25,701 nt of DNA from Chara braunii (GCA_003427395.1 BFEA01000065.1:3869069-3894769), one strand, 5' to 3'; positions 1 to 10,146 are shown, numbered from the stretch's first letter. The notes: a model not told the origin generated them from the letters alone. Translations and numbers: made by a program.

Positions 1-30
1 TTGCGTTTGAGAATACCCACACATTATGGA

Positions 31-100
31 GGGGTGTGGGTGGGTGGGTGGGGCGTGTGTGGGTAGGGCGTGGGTGGGTGGGTGGGGCGTGTGTGATTGC
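31..100. repeat. GGGT-rich tandem repeat
   Basis: A 25-bp G/T-rich unit (three GGGT steps followed by GGGGCGTGTGTG) occurs twice without mismatch, at 37-61 and 71-95, a period of 34 bp. Four closely spaced G-runs per unit could form a G-quadruplex on this strand. No coding content is visible. Confidence 0.8.
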
Positions 101-104
101 TGGT

Positions 105-740
105 AGCATAGTGGGGAGAGTTGGCAAGCGACAAAAAGTGACACGCATCGAATACCGCTGTGATTTTTTTCGCGGTTGAAATGAATTTTTCTAATTTTTT
201 AAATATTTTTCCTGGAAACTTGTCGAAAGATCATTATAAAATCTACATACCCTCCCATTTGACGGTTTCTTGACGTTTTCCTTTCAGCGTGTAAAATTGT
301 TGAAGTTGAAGTAGTGTTCCTGTTGGCCTGCACATGGTGAAGTGACAAAAATAGAAAATGAGACGATTTGCCACAACGCTTATTTCACGATCTAAAATAT
401 ATTTTTTATTTTTTTATTTTTTTTTTCGGAAATATCATGACCGAATTTAAGGGCCCTTGAAGTCGCAGAGGTTTCGAGTCATCCTTCTGACCGCAAACTG
501 TCGCGGAAGTTGGGGTATTTTCCCGTTGGCCAACACGTGCTAGAATGGCTTAAATGAAAACTGCAAGCAAACGACGCAACACTTATTTCATGATCTTTTC
601 TTCTTTTTTCCATTTTTCTCATATTTTTCTTGCAGCGATCACAACATAATCTACCTAATCTCAAATTTTTAATATTTTTGCATTAAATCTTTTGAGCGGG
701 AAAAATTGCCAAAGTTGGTACTTGAAAATTGTGAGACAGG
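105..740. repeat. diverged ~204-bp tandem satellite, about three to four units
   Basis: Short landmarks recur at nearly constant spacing. GTTGGC is at 120, 322 and 525; AAGTTG is near 304, 508 and 713; AGTGAC is at 137 and 341; the block TTATTTCAC/TGATCT is near 380 and 583. Offsets are 202-205 bp. Units alternate a mixed half and a T-rich half and are heavily diverged between landmarks. No coding potential is supported; open frames here are short and low in complexity. Confidence 0.6.
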
Positions 741-854
741 GCGCGCCTACCACATTGTGCAACGTTAGGGCTTGGACACATAGGCACATCCTGACATGGC
801 AGCTGCCTGTCGTCGTATAACTTGATAAGAAAACGATCCCCAAATCCACATAGG

Positions 855-935
855 GACCCAGCTCACCTGAGAGGTATCAGAGCAGGCAGTTGCGTATCTC
901 AAAGTTGTGCGTGGGTTCAAACCCCATCAACAACC
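855..935 (+). repeat. tRNA-like sequence (SINE head or tRNA pseudogene)
   Basis: A perfect Pol III B-box, GGTTCAAACCC, sits at 914-924. It lies inside a T-arm with a 5-bp stem (911-915 with 923-927) and a 7-nt loop. About 50 bp upstream is an A-box-like segment (AGCTCACCTGAG, 860-871) with a possible D-stem GCTC/GAGC, but the D-loop would be about 15 nt and no acceptor stem pairs. A functional tRNA is therefore unlikely; a tRNA-derived SINE head or decayed tRNA fits better. It is followed by GT-rich DNA rather than a clear SINE tail. Confidence 0.4.
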
Positions 936-961
936 ATTAGCAGCGAACTTCATAATATTAA

Positions 962-1100
962 TATTTGTGTGTGTATGTGTGTGTGTGGGTGGGTGGCGGG
1001 CAAGTGGGCGTGTGTGGCTGGCTGGCAGGTGGGCATGCATGCATGTGGGTGGGTGGGTGGGGGGGTGGCAGGCAGGAAGGGGCGTGCACCCACCCGCCCA
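962..1100. repeat. GT / GGGT / GGCA low-complexity tract
   Basis: A (GT)n run beginning near 964 passes into GGGT, GGCT and GGCA steps, with an alternating GCATGCATGCATG tract near 1034-1046. Open frames across it on both strands come from low complexity and have no protein-like composition. Confidence 0.75.
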
Positions 1101-1142
1101 AGTACCTTTTGCCAAAACTGAGAGGAAAAAAAAAACAAAAAG

Positions 1143-1460
1143 GCGGAAAACGACACGGACAACGCGGGTGGAACGAAACGCCGGAAACGATACGGACAAC
1201 GGGGGGGGAACATAATACGGGAAACGACACGGACAACGCGGGGGAACAAAAACAAAAAAACCGCTTTCCAAAAACCTTTCGCTACAAAAAAAAAAAAAAA
1301 TCCAGTAGGAAATGACACGACGTAAAAAAAAAAAAAAAAAAACAACGGGAATCGACACGACTGACACGGGGGGAACAAAAAAAAAAAGAAGTCCTGATCG
1401 CTTATCGGCGGCAGGAAACGTTACGACCAACCCGGGAAAAAAAAAAAAAAAAAAAAAGTC
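1143..1460. repeat. 37-bp minisatellite interleaved with A-tracts
   Basis: The core GGAAACGACACGGACAACG recurs. The anchor ACGGACAAC is at 1155, 1192 and 1229, an exact 37-bp period. Three further degenerate cores (near 1307, 1347 and 1410) are separated by A-runs of roughly 10-19 bases. The minus-strand frame over this block reads as repeated Pro/Val/Arg plus poly-Phe, a by-product of the repeat rather than a gene. Confidence 0.7.
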
Positions 1461-1469
1461 CCGGCCCCT

Positions 1470-2755
1470 TATCGACGGTGGACGCTTCAAGATATTCATT
1501 TGCATCTACGCTCGCCCTCGCCTGCCCCGTGAGCGCTTTCTCTCGTTTAACGGTGCGCAACGAACATTTCGGTACGCGCGCCCCTCTGCACACTCCCCCG
1601 CCCTGAATCGCCTTCATCCACTGCCCCTCGTCAAAACTTCGACCCCGAATCCGGCGCGCAGTGGACCATCGACCTCTTCCCGCGGGCAAGCTCCTTAAGG
1701 GTTAGGATATGTTCATGCATACATATAGAGTGGTAGCGCGACCTATTGTGACCATGCGCAAGGCTTAAACATATTATACGTTGAGAGAAAAGAGAGATCC
1801 CCTTTTAATTGCTTTTTAAGAGTTTTATACTTGGACGTTGTAGTCTGTGACAGCCATCAAAGTTAAACCTCTTGAGTTCGATCCAAGCCCTGAATGATGG
1901 AGTTGGTCTCCAAGGCAATAAGAGATGATTGCCACCACATGTATAAACATGTGTACCACCCACTCCCCGCAGGGTGCAGAAGAGTCTGAAGAGGGTGTGG
2001 TTCTCAATTGCACTTGGCGGTTGTCTAGCGTCGAGAGATTAACTCCTTAAGGTGTGTGTCAACCGACACTTGAGTGTTAAACGCGACCCTTGAGATTATC
2101 AAGAACCACGTGATTATGGGTACTACGTAGTACTCCATCGTTGCGACCTCTTGCGTAAGCATGCATTGCATGTCCATATGAGAAGGTCCTGCGTTCGCGC
2201 GACTTTATACTAAGTCTCGCACACAACGCCTATTCGATTTCTGCGTCGGAAGGTTATCAGATGACTACAAAAGGGACTAGGAGTGTTTGTTGTGCTGTTT
2301 TGTTTTGTGTTGTTTCGTGTGTGTGTGCGTGTGTGTTTTATTTTTATGTTTTAGGTATGGTGTGACGCGTGGTGAGTGAGATACGTCCTAGTCGACCGAC
2401 GACGAGTCGAGCTTGAGAATTCAGCCCCCCAAGTCCACCTTTGCAATTGCAACTGATTAACTTTCGTACTGTAGGACTGGTAGCTCGGCGGTGATACGCC
2501 CACCGAAGGGAGGTGACAACTCCCCTAGGTGGAGGTAAGTTGTACCTCGCGTAGGCCCTACCCTGTCGTAGGGGGCCGCCAAAGGTATGGTCGCCTCACT
2601 CGGCCGGAGCGGCTTGCGGAAACTCCTTGTGTATCTCGAGTAGTTCAACTCCTGCGTGACGTGGCCGGGAGGGTCTCGCCCTGCACGGCACCAATGTTCT
2701 CGACAACGGTGCGTTTAGCTCTCGCTCTGGATAGCTCGAAGAATTTTGTGTCCAT
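1470..2755. other. intergenic stretch without a supported gene
   Basis: No open frame of convincing composition, no domain motif and no transposon terminus is seen. Isolated items are a B-box-like GAGTTCGATCC near 1875 without a matching A-box, a GT-rich run near 2310-2340, and GC-richer DNA from 2400 up to the LTR boundary. Confidence 0.5.
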
Positions 2756-2759
2756 AGAT
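2756..2759. repeat. candidate target-site duplication, left (AGAT)
   Basis: AGAT immediately precedes the TGTGACG start of the left LTR and is matched by AGAT right after the CGTCACA end of the right LTR (19026-19029). Ty3/gypsy duplications are usually 5 bp; only 4 match here, so support is moderate. Confidence 0.45.
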
Positions 2760-3524
2760 TGTGACGAACCGATTTCCGCACCGCACGATTTTCTGCGCGG
2801 TAGCGACGAGGGGTCCTAAGTTGGGAAGGATGGGCCAATTATGGGAGATTGGGATGGATGGGAAATTGCATTGGTGTCCTCGCTTCTTCGTCTTTTTTCA
2901 TCGTCTTTTCGGACGGTTGGGCTCGGTCCCGGGTGAGCCCCGTGGCGATCGATTAGTTGATTGGCTGTGTATGGGGCGCGCCGCCATGAGCGCGATTACG
3001 GATTTTTGGGCGCGGACATCGAGCGGGAATTTTGCTTCGTTCTTTTGAAATTTTCTTTTGAATTTCGTTTTCGAATTTTCTTTTGGATTTTGTCAAGCCT
3101 CTACGGCTCTTGGGACTTTGGATTTTCTTTTCGGAATTTGCGTTTTATGTCTTTTTGCATTAGATAGGAACTTAGGAATTTAAAAAATTGCAATTTCTTT
3201 TTGTGCGCGCTGTTTTTCGCTTGCACGCTTCTTTTTGCGGCTGTACCGGAGTTCTGCTTAGCCGGCGCCCTTAATCTTGTGTGTAACTGTAATTTGGACG
3301 GGCGCCATTGTAACTGTATTTTTCTTCTTGAACTTCGTCCTTCCCGCCCTTCTTCTCTTTCTTTTTGCTACGTCTTGGTAGCCGCGGTCTGCATGACCGG
3401 ATCAATGCGGGGAGAGTGGCTACGTCCCCCACGTCGCGATCTAGCCATGCAGACGTAGGCAATCCCTCCCCGTTCTCTCCTCCCAAGTGCTTGTAATTCC
3501 GTGTTCTTCGCGCATGCATGCACA

Positions 3525-3532
3525 CTATAAAT
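3525..3532 (+). promoter_or_regulatory. candidate LTR TATA box (CTATAAAT)
   Basis: CTATAAAT follows an alternating GCATGCATGCAC segment and precedes a well conserved stretch. The same motif lies at 17240-17247 in the 3' LTR. Position within the LTR would make everything upstream U3 and put the RNA start near 3555. Start site not proven. Confidence 0.45.
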
Positions 3533-3789
3533 TCCGGCTGCGCGATTAGTTAGCTCTCTTAACCAGCTGTTGGGAGCTCGGGGTAGCGCGATCAGTGAGG
3601 GTCCGCTCAAGAGCGAAGTAAGAGGTGAGCTGAAGTGGGAGTCGGGCGACCCGACGAGCTGGTGCCAAACGCGCGGGGTTGACCCGAGCCACGACGGACT
3701 GTGGGCGCGGGCGAACCTGACGGGTGCGGGAGGACGAAGCTGGGTGACGACTTCGTGGGTTGGTGCGCGACGACAGACTGTCCGCATCG

Positions 3790-3809
3790 GAGAGAGAGAG
3801 AGAGAGAGG
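3790..3809 (+). repeat. (GA)n run in LTR
   Basis: About ten GA dinucleotides, present in slightly shorter form in the 3' LTR at 17505-17520. The length difference between the LTRs is typical of slippage. GA-rich tracts downstream of plant TATA boxes are common in leaders. Confidence 0.7.
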
Positions 3810-3877
3810 AAGAGGGAGCTGAGGTTGATGGACGAGGATTTTCTGTTTCTTTTGTCTTTTCTCCCTCTTTGTTTTCG

Positions 3878-3885
3878 TATATAAG
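3878..3885 (+). promoter_or_regulatory. second TATA-like box in LTR (TATATAAG)
   Basis: TATATAAG lies downstream of the GA run and is unchanged in the 3' LTR (17591-17598). It is a plausible alternative core promoter. Sequence alone cannot decide between it and the upstream box. Confidence 0.35.
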
Positions 3886-5289
3886 TTTTGATCTTGGCCC
3901 AGGGTGATCCGCCCGTTTTTGTTTTCAGAATCTTGAATTGGTTTCGGCCCATACTCGATTTTGTGATTTCAATCTCGAATATGGTGTGTTATGCTGAATG
4001 AATGGATGAATGAATGTTATATCTGTTTGTTTTTCCTTATGCTTGATCTTTGCCTTGCTTGTTGTCTTGATACCCTCATGAGCATAGTAGGAGAATTCGC
4101 GAATGCTTCGCTGTTGCTATCTGCCCTTTTTGATTTATTGTTGTACTATGAATGCGTAGTAACACCTTGGATATTCAGGGAGGATTGCGTGCGAGTCATG
4201 GGATGATTAGATGATCGGGTAGTTGTTGGCCCAGAAACCAGCGAACACCTCGCGGAGATGCGTGTAAGCGCGATCTGATCTACGCACTTACACGTGTCCA
4301 CGCGCGTCGATTCGTAACCACCCACACATAAAAAGGGCTAACGATTGCGGGGATATTGATTGATTGGATGTGTTTCGTGGCCATTGTGCGGCCCCAACGA
4401 AGCGAGCGTCCTGTGTGAACACGTGTAAGTGCGATCCAATTCGCGCAGTTTATACGTACTCACACGTGGTGATCGGAATCGTCGAATATCGGGACCAGCA
4501 CAGAATTCCTGAACGCCGGACTCGGAAATTCCTCAGCCAAGCAACCACATGCTAAGGAGTTTCGCGGCTCCACCATGCCAAGATGACCCGCTCGAAAGAC
4601 TCCGACTCGTTGTGGGATCCGGAGTACTTCACCCCTTGGATAGAAGAGTGTCTCCGACAGAGGTTCCCATGTTTAACCGAGAACCGACTGTGTCCTAGGG
4701 AGTTCCATTGTGCCACAACCAGCGATCCGTGGTGCCCGAATTTTCCCACTTCTGACCACACGCACTACTTTATTTCCCCCGGATTTGTCGTTATCTCCAC
4801 TTACTTCCCTCCCTTTCGTCTTCTTCTCCCGTATCATCAACTCAAGGTCGTCCCGTGGAACGCCAAAGCCACATATTGGCCCAGCACGCCCTGCGGAAAT
4901 TGTCGGTGACGTGGCAATCAGAGAGCCCCGGGAACCAGAGGACCTAACCCGAATACACGACGACAGCCACCAAGTGGCTGCCCCCAAAGGCCCGAATCAT
5001 CGGGATCACAGCCCTTCCTTCCGGGCAGACCTGGCCCTGAACCGACGCCCCCAAAACAGACGAAGCGGACGACCTTGAATAACCCACGCATGCCATCTGC
5101 CTTATGATCAGAAGTTGTCCGTCCTCTCAAACCAAATTGCACTCGTGCCCCCGAAAAACTCTGCCACAGGAGATCCTAGGTCTGACCTGGGACTCCACCC
5201 CCACTTTCCCAAAAATCATTGGCACACCCCTTTTCGCACTTCCAGGCCCACATCCTACTCCGAGCAGGAAGTCGCGCTGGGCGTGAGGT

Positions 5290-5302
5290 TGGTATCGGAG
5301 CC
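5290..5302 (+). promoter_or_regulatory. primer binding site for initiator tRNA-Met
   Basis: TGGTATCGGAGCC differs at one position (G for A) from the usual plant tRNA-iMet complement TGGTATCAGAGC. Its position directly at the end of the LTR homology is exactly where minus-strand priming should begin, and it fixes the transcription direction as plus. Confidence 0.85.
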
Positions 5303-5443
5303 CGACACGTGGCTGGGTTGTAAGGACTAACGACGCGACAATTGAGCGATCTGGCTAACCGAGGGCGACCTCGACCCCGGAACGCGCATAGACACGACCC
5401 CGTCATCACCCAAAGTAGATCGGCTAATCGACGGGCCGCCAAC

Positions 5444-6256
5444 ATGAACGCTAATCCTAAGAATCCGAATCCGCAGCAGAATGCTAATCAACAACAAAAT
5501 CCTAATCAACCCCCACCACGAGCACGGGCTCCCATGACACCACCCGATCTCTATTTACTTGATTCGGCGCATCATCTTGCTGGAGCATGGCTAGCCACGC
5601 TCCGTGCTCAGCAGTATGACGATAACGAAGCTCATGTGAATATTCCTACCCGATTAGGAGGAGATGCTCATCATTGGTTCAGCACCTATGTATGGGTCGA
5701 TCTCCCGACATTCGAACGAGACTTCTTAGATCGGTCTGATTGCATCCATCCAGAGCAGGCTCTCTTTATGATCAAAGACCGAGTTCAAAAGTCGCTCGAG
5801 TCTGTTACCGAATACCGAATGTTTGTAAAAACTAAGCGAGGCGAGCAGGTAGGTAGGGACTTATTTATCGATGGACTTTGCAACCGAACGATAAGGGCGA
5901 AACTGCGAAAACAGTTCTCCCCCATCAAGCACACGCTCCAACAGATTATGGCAGCTGCAGAGGAGATGGAACGGAAGTTTGCGGCGAGTTTCCTAGAAGG
6001 AGAAGACTATCCTAAGGAGGGAGACTCGTCCGAACTTGCGAGGGCAAAAGCTAAGCTGGCAGCATTGCAAAATAAGTTTGAAAACATGGGGTTTGTGTCA
6101 GGCCCTGTTACCTACCTGGAACAGATAGCCCCTCAACGACCGGCCCCGAGTGTGATCACGAGCGTCCCCGTTCCTGTGATGCCAGCACCTGTAATGATGA
6201 CACCCCGCCACCGATTGAGAACCCTGCACGATCAAACGAATCAACCGCCATTTTAG
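5444..6256 (+). CDS. gag: gag, capsid-like region (5' part)
   Basis: First ATG downstream of the primer site, in a 271-codon open frame. The N-terminus is rich in Asn, Gln and Pro. From about residue 30 it resembles the gypsy retrotransposon gag capsid: DDNEAHVNIPTRLGGDAHHW (about residues 59-78), then FERDFLDR, then a helix-rich stretch through EEMERKF near residue 180. A frameshift near 6190 moves the continuation to another frame; the present TAG at 6254-6256 is downstream of that shift and probably not the original end. An upstream non-ATG extension to 5342 is open but unlikely. The product would form the virus-like particle of the retrotransposon. Confidence 0.75.
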   Translation: MNANPKNPNPQQNANQQQNPNQPPPRARAPMTPPDLYLLDSAHHLAGAWLATLRAQQYDDNEAHVNIPTRLGGDAHHWFSTYVWVDLPTFERDFLDRSDCIHPEQALFMIKDRVQKSLESVTEYRMFVKTKRGEQVGRDLFIDGLCNRTIRAKLRKQFSPIKHTLQQIMAAAEEMERKFAASFLEGEDYPKEGDSSELARAKAKLAALQNKFENMGFVSGPVTYLEQIAPQRPAPSVITSVPVPVMPAPVMMTPRHRLRTLHDQTNQPPF

Positions 6257-6567
6257 AACTGACCAAAACACTAATTAGCCTAATCCAGGAGAGTAGAAAG
6301 GAACAGCGAGAGCATAATGCCCGACTAGAGACCATGATGAGGAACATGCGGCCCATCGCAGTACGTGCCACTCCAATCCAACATGGACTGACCCCGACAC
6401 CTGTTCTCGGAGGGGCCGCGGACAATCTAAACGTTTGTTATGCATGCCATCAACTAGGGCATCTAGCCCGAGATTGCCCCCATCGACCCCCACAACCACG
6501 GGTCGTGGTGGCACCAGCAGCGGCAGCTCCGGTCGCTAACAGACCTAGACGGGTAGGAGCCCTGTAG
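6196..6567 (+). pseudogene. gag: gag 3' part with CCHC nucleocapsid knuckle
   Basis: Continuation of gag in the +2 frame. A helical stretch with Glu and Arg (about 6244-6342) leads to CYACHQLGHLARDC at 6436-6477, a perfect C-x2-C-x4-H-x4-C zinc knuckle used to bind element RNA. A Pro/Ala-rich tail ends at TAG 6565-6567. The frameshift near 6190 separates it from the capsid part. An ATG follows 3 nt after the stop, in the same frame. Confidence 0.8.
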
Positions 6568-6570
6568 GAA

Positions 6571-7628
6571 ATGGAAGGAGGGACTGTGATAGCCACCACG
6601 GAAGACGCCGCCGAGCTCATTCCGTTAGACCAGTATGTATCGCTTGGTTATCGGGGGCTTGGAATGATTGGAACGGTCAGACCTGCACCGAAACAGAAAG
6701 AAGTGGCAGAGTGGTGACCTTCTCCAGGAGAGATGGAGTCGGGAGGACCCACCTTTGTCAATGGAGAAATCGATGTGCTGGACATCATCCGAGCCTTGGA
6801 CCATCGGATTCCACTTTCGATCGGTCATTTGCTCTCGATCTCTGAACAAGCCAATGAGCGAATGCTACAACACTGCAAGGCGAATCGAAAGCGATTCGCC
6901 TTCGCCCGAAGAACGAACGCGAAAGTTAAAAACCCCACGCCAGAAGAAAATGCTGCTGGCACTTCGGATCCGATACGGGTAGGATTAATCCAGAAAGACG
7001 ATCATTTCCTACAGATTAAACCCATCCCTTGGAAATCTGCGGAATGCGACATTGAGATATGGGGAATTCCGTACAATGCAATCATCGATTCGAGAGCTGC
7101 TGTTTTGGCTATTTCGCTACGGGTAGTTGAGAGGGCGGGTAGGAGAAACAATCTAATCATGCTTACGGAAAAAGATCAGCTCGTTTCGGCAGACGAAGAA
7201 ATATCAAAACAGTGGGACGAATGACCAACGTCATTTTTCGATTAGGAAAGGTGCATGCGTTGGGAGATGTCGTGGTATTAAACGTAAACACCTACGATGT
7301 CCTTTTCAGCCTTCCCGCTCTTGTGGCGTTACGAGCAAATCTGGACTTCGAGCGACTGTCGATTATCCTCCGAAATACGGGAGGAAAACCCTATGATGTA
7401 CCCATGAGACTAGCTCTTCGTACTACCACCAACGTGGTCCCGCGAGTTTCTCCGATGATAGTGGGAACCCTTCGCATGATCACCTGGGAAAACTCCGCAG
7501 ACGATGAGCCATCATCGAAGGATGCGGATAGCAGTGACGAAAATGATCCGGTAATCCTGGAACTAGCACGACAACGCATTTATTACAACGCCGCCCAGAA
7601 CGATCGCAAGAACGATGCATCTAACTAG
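6571..7628 (+). pseudogene. pol: pol N-terminal region with aspartic protease
   Basis: From ATG 6571 the frame runs through a TGA at 6715-6717, continues to about 7205, then shifts by one and runs to TAG 7626-7628. The retropepsin-like core reads NAIIDSRAAVLAIS (about 7075-7116). The family motif is Asp-Ser/Thr-Gly-Ala, so Gly is replaced by Arg here and the protease should be inactive. Downstream, GDVVVLNVNTYDVLFSLPAL (about 7266-7325) matches the second half of a retropepsin fold, and an acidic Ser/Asp-rich linker (about 7500-7555) leads to reverse transcriptase. Confidence 0.7.
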
Positions 7629-8976
7629 TCGGAGTGTACAAAGGACCTTGACAATGATTTTGGGTGAACCCCATCTTCAGATCTCAAGGATGGTCGATTC
7701 TCTGAAACCCCCTCAGACCCTGTACAAGGGAATGACCCCTCTTCTCGCACGATACAATGACAAGAGATCTTTTTGCAACATCACGGGCCTACAACGATCT
7801 TTGCTGCCACCCGCAAAAGAAGTACGATTGTTACGCCTAGGGGCGGAGGCCTGTTCTTTGAAACCCCCTAGGCATTTCGAGGCAGAATCAGACGGGCTCG
7901 GAATTAAGATCGCAACTAAACCCGTACCATGGCAAGATATCTGCGATGGAATCACCCCGGAAGGACATGTGGCCATCCGGGAGAAAGACGCCCAGATGAT
8001 GGTCACGGTGTTCTCCTGGCGATCAGACCATTCGCTTATCTCTGCGCCACCACCCGAGGCAGCGAAACAAGCACGCACGAAGCAGATCAACGTACGGATC
8101 TGGAGTCAGCCTTATGAATTGCACGTTCCGCAGTACATACCTGATGAGATTCATCGTTTCATTACGGACATTCTGACGGAATATCAGGGAGCGATTAGTG
8201 TAATGGACACTGACATCGGCTTGTCGTTGGTCATACAACACGAGATCCAGACAGGAAGCCATCCCCCGGTCCATTGCAAACCCTATAGATACTCCCTAAC
8301 TGAACGAAGGACAACCTTGCAACGAATTAGGGAATTTGAAGCTAATGGATGGATTGAACCGGCTACAGGACCGTGGTCTTTTCCCATGGTATTGCTACCG
8401 AAGAAGAACGGATCGATCCGCATATGCATCGATTATCGCAAACTGAATGACATCACGATTAAAGATGTGTATCCCCTCCCCCGGATTGATGATTTGCTGG
8501 ATGCGATTGAATGTGCTAATTATTTTAGCAAGTTTGATATTCGGCATGGCTTCCATCACATTCTGGTTAAGGAGGAAGATCGGCCGAAAACGGCCTTCGT
8601 GTTGTTCGAAGGCATGTGGCAGTGGGTTCGATGTCCGATGGGAATTTGCAACGCGCCTGCCACGTTTCAACGAGCAATGAACGTAACGTTCTAGAACGTC
8701 AACAAGACACAGCTGACTCAGGGAATGATCAACTTTTGCGTGATCGTGTGCATGGATGATATCCTTGTCTACTCGGAGACCTATCATGGACATGCGCAGC
8801 ACATCGAATGGACGTTGGGAGCACTAAGGGATGTTGAATTCAAGATTGCACTTGAGAAGAGCGAATTTTTCCTCTCGGAAATTTCATTATTGGGGTACGT
8901 AGTGACACATGGAGGGCTGCGACCGGATTCAAGGAAAGTTGCAGCCGTAAAGAAGCCCCAGTTCCCACGCCGCTGA
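7615..8976 (+). pseudogene. pol: reverse transcriptase
   Basis: One frame with a single internal stop, TAG 8692-8694, where Gln is expected (CAG to TAG would explain it). Ty3/gypsy RT blocks appear in order: a Pro-Val-x-Cys-Lys-Pro-Tyr-Arg start near 8269, WSFPMVLLPKKNGSIRICID with DYRKLND (8374-8451), YPLPRID, FSKFDIRHGFHHI with the first catalytic Asp (8524-8562), KTAF, CPMGICNAPATFQ, and CMDDILVYS. The last is the YxDD box (8749-8760) with Tyr changed to Cys but both Asp kept. A thumb-like segment, then GYVVTHGGLRPD, follows. The frame is lost near 8960. The enzyme would copy element RNA into DNA. Confidence 0.9.
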
Positions 8977-9672
8977 CGCAGGTTCGAGCCTTCTTAGGCC
9001 TGACATCGTACTACCGCCATTTTATCAAAGGTTTTGCGGCGATTGCTCGGCCCCTCACGAACCTGCTTCGGAAGGACCAACCTCTGCAGTGGGACTCTGA
9101 GTGCGAGCAAGCCTTTGACACACGCAAGGAGGCCTCACCACCGCACCAATTTTGATCCGGCTGGACCCTACCAAACAATTCATTCTTATAACGGACTGGC
9201 AACCGGAAGCGATCTCCGCCATTCTAGCACAGAAGGGGAATGATGGTCGCGAAAACGTCATCGAGTACGCGTCACGAACGGTGCTAGACGAACGAAGGAA
9301 TGACTCAATACCACAAGGCGAACGCTATGCAGTAGTCTGGGGAATCCAGCACTTCCATCCGTATCTCTACGGACAGAAGTTTCGCCTCTGACGGATCATG
9401 AGCCCCTGCTGGCTTTGAAGAAGCTCACTAATTACACCAACATGATTGGTCGATGAGTGGTACGTCTGCAGGAGTACGACTTCGACATCATTCATAGGAA
9501 GACAGAAAGACACGGCAACGCGGACGGACTGACACGTCTGCATCGACCCGCTAAAGTACCTAAAGGCAAGGAAATCACTCCGTGGAAAGAGTCAGAGCCG
9601 ACGAACGGGCCTAAGTACGGACAAGTGGCAGTTCTCCCACGTGGCAAGAACCAGACCGGTGGCAATGGGTGA
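8961..9672 (+). pseudogene. pol: RT connection and RNase H
   Basis: Three frames must be joined. FLGLTSYYRHFIKGFAAIA (8979-9035 region), the usual start of the connection, is in one frame to TGA 9153-9155. The RNase H core LITDWQPEAISAILAQKG follows in a second frame (about 9185-9238) with YAVVWGIQHFHPYLYGQKF. TDHEPLLALKK and HGNADGLTRL (about 9390-9540) are in a third, broken by TGA 9454-9456, where gypsy elements usually have Trp. The four acidic positions expected of RNase H can be picked out but lie in different frames. A deletion near 9130-9150 seems likely. Confidence 0.8.
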
Positions 9673-9934
9673 CAGAGGTAATCCCGTAACCCCTCTTTCT
9701 CCCCTCTCCTCCTCATCTCTTCTCTTCCTGCCTGATAAGTTTTGTTATTTTTGCGAAGCGATTTCTCGCGTATATTCTGTCTCCATGTGTCCTAACGGGG
9801 AAGGCTACGTCGATTGGGTAGATTGTCGGAGGTGTGTCATACGAACCCATGACTCTTGCATCTAGTACCGAAGCAGCGAGAGACCCTGGTTATGCCCTTT
9901 GTGCCGAACCGACAAGATCCCAACGGAGGCATGA
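9641..9934 (+). pseudogene. PHD-finger-like C4HC3 module in pol
   Basis: Codons 9743-9904 spell C-x2-C-x23-C-x2-C-x4-H-x2-C-x11-C-x2-C. Trp stands three residues before the third Cys pair (VDWVDCRRC) and two residues before the last pair (RPWLCPLC). This is the PHD-finger pattern, including the Trp before the final Cys pair. One TAG (9863-9865) lies inside it and a TGA at 9932-9934 follows; the frame then continues into the integrase linker, so it was probably part of the same polyprotein between RNase H and integrase. PHD fingers elsewhere bind histone tails. A targeting role analogous to the chromodomain of chromoviruses is inference. Other zinc-binding folds cannot be excluded. Confidence 0.65.
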
Positions 9935-10146
9935 TTCCTCGACGCCACGTCAGAAGGGTTGGAAAAGACCCGAAAGTTTAGAAGGGCAGAAGTCTGGACG
10001 GATATCGCTTTAATAGCCACCCTGGTAGCTAACCCCCTTCAGGACTTCACCAAGGAGGACCGGAGGAGGGCCAACGAACGGGCCCGGGATTATCGATGGG
10101 TCGAGGGTAGGTTAGAAAAGCGGAAAACAGACGACAGTGGGATTTG

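Larger units (their letters stand above)
2760..5289 (+). repeat. 5' LTR (about 2.53 kb)
   Basis: Matches 16475-19017 almost throughout. In the first ~310 aligned positions I count about 19 substitutions. It starts TGTGACG. The right boundary is set by the primer site, which begins at 5290 inside the last shared bases GGTTGG (5287-5292). Unlike the 3' LTR, it lacks the terminal GCGTCACA at this edge. The LTR contains two TATA-like boxes, an AG dinucleotide run and a conserved CGTGTAAG/CTTACACG inverted repeat. Open frames within it are not protein-like. Confidence 0.9.

Noticed and set aside
855-935. Functional tRNA gene
   Set aside because: Good T-arm, but no acceptor stem, oversized D-loop and no proper anticodon arm.
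927-1505. Long minus-strand open frame (192 codons)
   Set aside because: Made of poly-Phe and Pro/Thr/His runs from A-tracts, minisatellite and GT repeats; no protein-like composition.
1830-1905. 5S-rRNA-like words (AAGTTAAAC and GATGG..TTGGTCTCC) and a B-box-like GAGTTCGATCC
   Set aside because: Spacing only roughly fits the 5S internal promoter and the 5' and 3' parts of 5S do not match. Too weak to call a 5S copy or 5S-derived SINE.
3368-3952. Long minus-strand frame within the 5' LTR, with a counterpart near 17278-17799
   Set aside because: Present in both LTRs but starts, stops and residues differ freely; low-complexity Ser/Leu run over the GA repeat. Treated as non-coding LTR sequence.
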